Shown piece by piece: positions 6,395 to 7,832 of a stretch of 7,832 nt of DNA (position 1 is its first letter; the number at the start of each line of letters is the position of its first letter). A model generated the notes under the pieces. It had not been told where the DNA came from, made no database searches, and saw nothing but the letters and a program-made list of their open reading frames with translations. Origin of the DNA: Cellvibrionales bacterium (GTDB lineage: Bacteria > Pseudomonadota > Gammaproteobacteria > Pseudomonadales > JAHEGP01); contig JAHEGP010000151.1 of NCBI GenBank assembly GCA_024645065.1, positions 1 to 7,832 of the forward strand, read 5' to 3'. The position numbers and the translations under genes were made by a program.

Positions 6395-7470
6395 TCGGTG
6401 ATGGTCTCCGCCTCAAGGATGGCATTCCTTCTCGGCCAGGATTGCAGCAGTGCTTTGATCAGGGTAGTCAGGGGTATTGCGAAAAACACGCCCCAGAGCC
6501 CCCACAAACCGCCGAACACCAACACACCGAGAATAATTGCTATTGGGTGCAAATTGACTGCTTCAGAAAACAGCAGCGGGACCAGTACGTTTCCGTCCAG
6601 GGCCTGGATGATACCGTACACAATAATCAGGGTGAAAAAATCGTTGGTCCACCCCCACTGGAAAAACCCCACCAGCGCTACCGGAATGGTTACCACCGCT
6701 GCTCCTATATAGGGAATTAGCACCGAGAGACCCACCAGCAGGCTGAGCAGCGCCGCGTAAGCCAGGCCCATAATCGAAAACGCCACGTAGGTAACCAGGC
6801 CTACCACCAGAATTTCTATCGCTTTACCCCGGGCGTAATTGGCCACCTGCTCGTTCATTTCTATCCAGACCTTGTGCATCAGGGGCCGCTCGGCCGGCAG
6901 GAACGCTGCCATCCAGGCAAGAATTTTATCCTTATCCAACAACATGAAAAATACCAGGATAGGCACCAGCACCACATAAATCATGATCCCCACGACATTG
7001 GGCAGTTTTGATACCGAGACACTCAGCACCTTCTGGCCCATGCGTGTAAACTCCTCACTCGCAAGGGTCGCCCATTGCGCCAGTTGCTTCTCGCTGATGA
7101 TCCCGGAAAACGTCTGCTGCAAGCCAATCAGTGACTCCTGCACAGCGGCCAGCATGCCGGGAAACTCATTGAACAAAGCCAGCATCTGCCGCCATGCCAG
7201 CGGGATAACGAACACCAGCATCACCAGGAAACCACCAACGAAGAGGACATAGGTGAGACAAAGAGCCGCCAGGCGAGGCATACCCCAGCGCTGCAGGCTC
7301 GCTACCAGGCCCTCGAGCAGAAAGGCGAAGATGGCACTGGCGACAAACGGCGCCAACACATTGCCGAGAGTCATCATCAATACCAGAATGACCATGATCA
7401 ACAGAAACAGGATCAAGGCCTCTTCATCGGCAAAAATCTGTTGGTACCAGCGACTAAAAACTTTCAGCAT
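6391..7470 (-). CDS. perM: PerM/AI-2E transporter family membrane protein
   Basis: This is an integral inner-membrane protein of the AI-2E transporter (PerM/TqsA) family; the transported substrate of PerM members is not established. The chosen ATG at 7470 gives 359 residues starting MLKVFSRWYQQIF. An ATG at 7551 would add 27 residues rich in Cys and Arg that do not fit the family, whereas the chosen start matches the usual PerM N-terminus. Hydrophobic segments lie at about residues 17-58, 68-92, 155-178, 215-272 and 278-340, with a soluble, helical-looking stretch at 93-150, as expected. The hallmark C-terminal region NVLVPLLFSEAVNLHP and GGLWGLWGVFFAIPL (294-334) is clear, as is LIPYIGAAVVTIP (251-263). 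The gene overlaps the M16 protease gene by 4 bp. E. coli perM lies beside the protease gene bepA, so a peptidase neighbour is not unusual in kind. Confidence 0.94.
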   Translation of the reverse strand: MLKVFSRWYQQIFADEEALILFLLIMVILVLMMTLGNVLAPFVASAIFAFLLEGLVASLQRWGMPRLAALCLTYVLFVGGFLVMLVFVIPLAWRQMLALFNEFPGMLAAVQESLIGLQQTFSGIISEKQLAQWATLASEEFTRMGQKVLSVSVSKLPNVVGIMIYVVLVPILVFFMLLDKDKILAWMAAFLPAERPLMHKVWIEMNEQVANYARGKAIEILVVGLVTYVAFSIMGLAYAALLSLLVGLSVLIPYIGAAVVTIPVALVGFFQWGWTNDFFTLIIVYGIIQALDGNVLVPLLFSEAVNLHPIAIILGVLVFGGLWGLWGVFFAIPLTTLIKALLQSWPRRNAILEAETITE

Positions 7471-7585
7471 ATAAACTCGATTCCAGCAATCGGGACGATC
7501 CGCTCGGGGGCAGCAACAACCCGCCCCTGATTCCATCCTCGCAAACAACACGCTCCCATGCCGTCAAAGGGAACAATTCGACAAA

Positions 7586-7621
7586 TTCACAATCTTAAGA
7601 ATTTCGGGATCGATTTGTGAA
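7586..7621. repeat. Inverted repeat TTCACAA/TTGTGAA upstream of perM
   Basis: TTCACAA at 7586-7592 is the perfect inverse of TTGTGAA at 7615-7621, separated by 22 bp. A perfect 8-bp palindrome, TCTTAAGA (7593-7600), sits directly inside the left arm. The arms cover the -35 and -10 candidates of the predicted promoter, so an operator is possible. Confidence 0.5.
7592..7621 (-). promoter_or_regulatory. Candidate promoter for perM and the M16 protease gene
   Basis: On the minus strand TTCACA (7616-7621, 5 of 6 to the -35 consensus) is followed after 18 bp by TAAGAT (7592-7597, 4 of 6 to the -10 consensus). The transcript would start near 7585 with a leader of about 115 nt. The match is modest. 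Confidence 0.3.
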
Positions 7622-7666
7622 CGCCACGGGACACCCGGCTTGCCAAGCGACAAACGGCACCATGGT

Positions 7667-7832
7667 TTATTGCTTTTGCAACAAGTAACTATAGATGCCA
7701 TCAGTCTCTGACGACTCCAGCAACAGGTGGCCACTGTGCTCGCAAAATACGCGAAAGTCGCGCACTGACCCCGGATCAGAAGCAAGGACCCGCAGGGTCT
7801 GTCCAGGCTCCAGCTGGTTGAGCTGTTGCTTG
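7667..7832 (-). CDS. TusA-family sulfurtransferase/sulfur carrier, C-terminal part (cut by window edge)
   Basis: Only the last 54 residues and the TAA (7667-7669) are inside the window; the start lies beyond the right edge. The visible part reads LEPGQTLRVLASDPGSVRDF and then an FCEHSGHLLLESS segment, which is the typical second half of small TusA/SirA-family proteins of about 75-85 residues. These carry sulfur as a persulfide on a Cys in an N-terminal CP motif, for tRNA thiolation or other sulfur transfer. That motif is outside the window, so catalytic competence cannot be judged. Orphan TusA paralogues next to perM are, to my knowledge, common in gammaproteobacteria, so this may not be the tRNA-modifying TusA itself. 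The frame is too short and partial to appear as a long ORF; a different 73-codon frame overlapping it is spurious. Confidence 0.88.
   Translation of the reverse strand, partial: KQQLNQLEPGQTLRVLASDPGSVRDFRVFCEHSGHLLLESSETDGIYSYLLQKQ

Larger units (their letters stand above)
7471..7666. other. Spacer between the TusA-family gene and perM
   Basis: This 196-bp non-coding interval carries a candidate promoter and a 7-bp inverted repeat, described separately. I saw no stem followed by a T-run after the TusA-family stop, so read-through into perM is possible. Immediately before the perM start the minus strand reads GGAATCGAGTTTATATG, a weak ribosome binding site. Confidence 0.5.

Noticed and set aside
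7471..7551. 27-residue N-terminal extension of the PerM-family protein
   Set aside because: The added residues are Cys- and Arg-rich and do not resemble the family. The internal ATG at 7470 gives the usual PerM start.
7586..7621. CRP-type site
   Set aside because: The arms are arranged TCACA...TGTGA with 22 bp between, whereas a CRP site is TGTGA-N6-TCACA.
7564..7785. 73-codon minus-strand frame
   Set aside because: It overlaps the TusA-family C-terminus out of frame. The TusA-like frame has clear family sequence and this one does not.

Overview
The window looks like a chromosomal segment of a free-living gammaproteobacterium, moderately GC-rich. The grounds are gamma-type PerM, TusA-family and pitrilysin-like M16 proteins packed together. 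I cannot name the genus. Every gene I can support lies on the minus strand, so transcription runs from the right edge towards position 1. No tRNA, rRNA, CRISPR array, transposase or phage gene was seen.

Right half (about 3503-7832), a housekeeping-type block: the C-terminal end of a TusA-family sulfur carrier protein runs in from the right edge. A 196-bp spacer with a possible promoter and an inverted repeat follows. Next comes a PerM/AI-2E-family membrane protein, whose stop overlaps the start of a 963-residue pitrilysin-like M16 zinc metalloprotease lipoprotein (ATGA). The overlap implies that the membrane protein and the protease are made together.

Middle spacer (3193-3502): 310 bp with no confident gene. 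It holds an imperfect inverted repeat, a 14-bp direct repeat and one doubtful 63-codon frame.

Left half (252-3192), a small type II fatty-acid-synthase-like locus: in transcription order, a KASIII (FabH-like) condensing enzyme with an intact Cys-His-Asn triad, a stand-alone acyl carrier protein, a FabZ-like hotdog dehydratase, and a short-chain dehydrogenase whose catalytic Tyr and Lys are spaced Y-x6-K, as in the enoyl-ACP reductase FabL. The last two genes overlap by 4 bp (GTGA). Together these could prime, dehydrate and reduce an acyl chain on a dedicated carrier. No separate ketoreductase, chain-elongating KASI/II or acyl-accepting transferase is in view. The likely product is therefore a short acyl group for a glycan or a specialised metabolite, which is inference. 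A terminator-like hairpin and a candidate promoter between KASIII and the ACP may split the locus into two transcripts.

Left edge (1-251): visibly more AT-rich, without a confident gene. A 32-codon frame runs off the edge and a perfect 7-bp dyad lies at 3-18.
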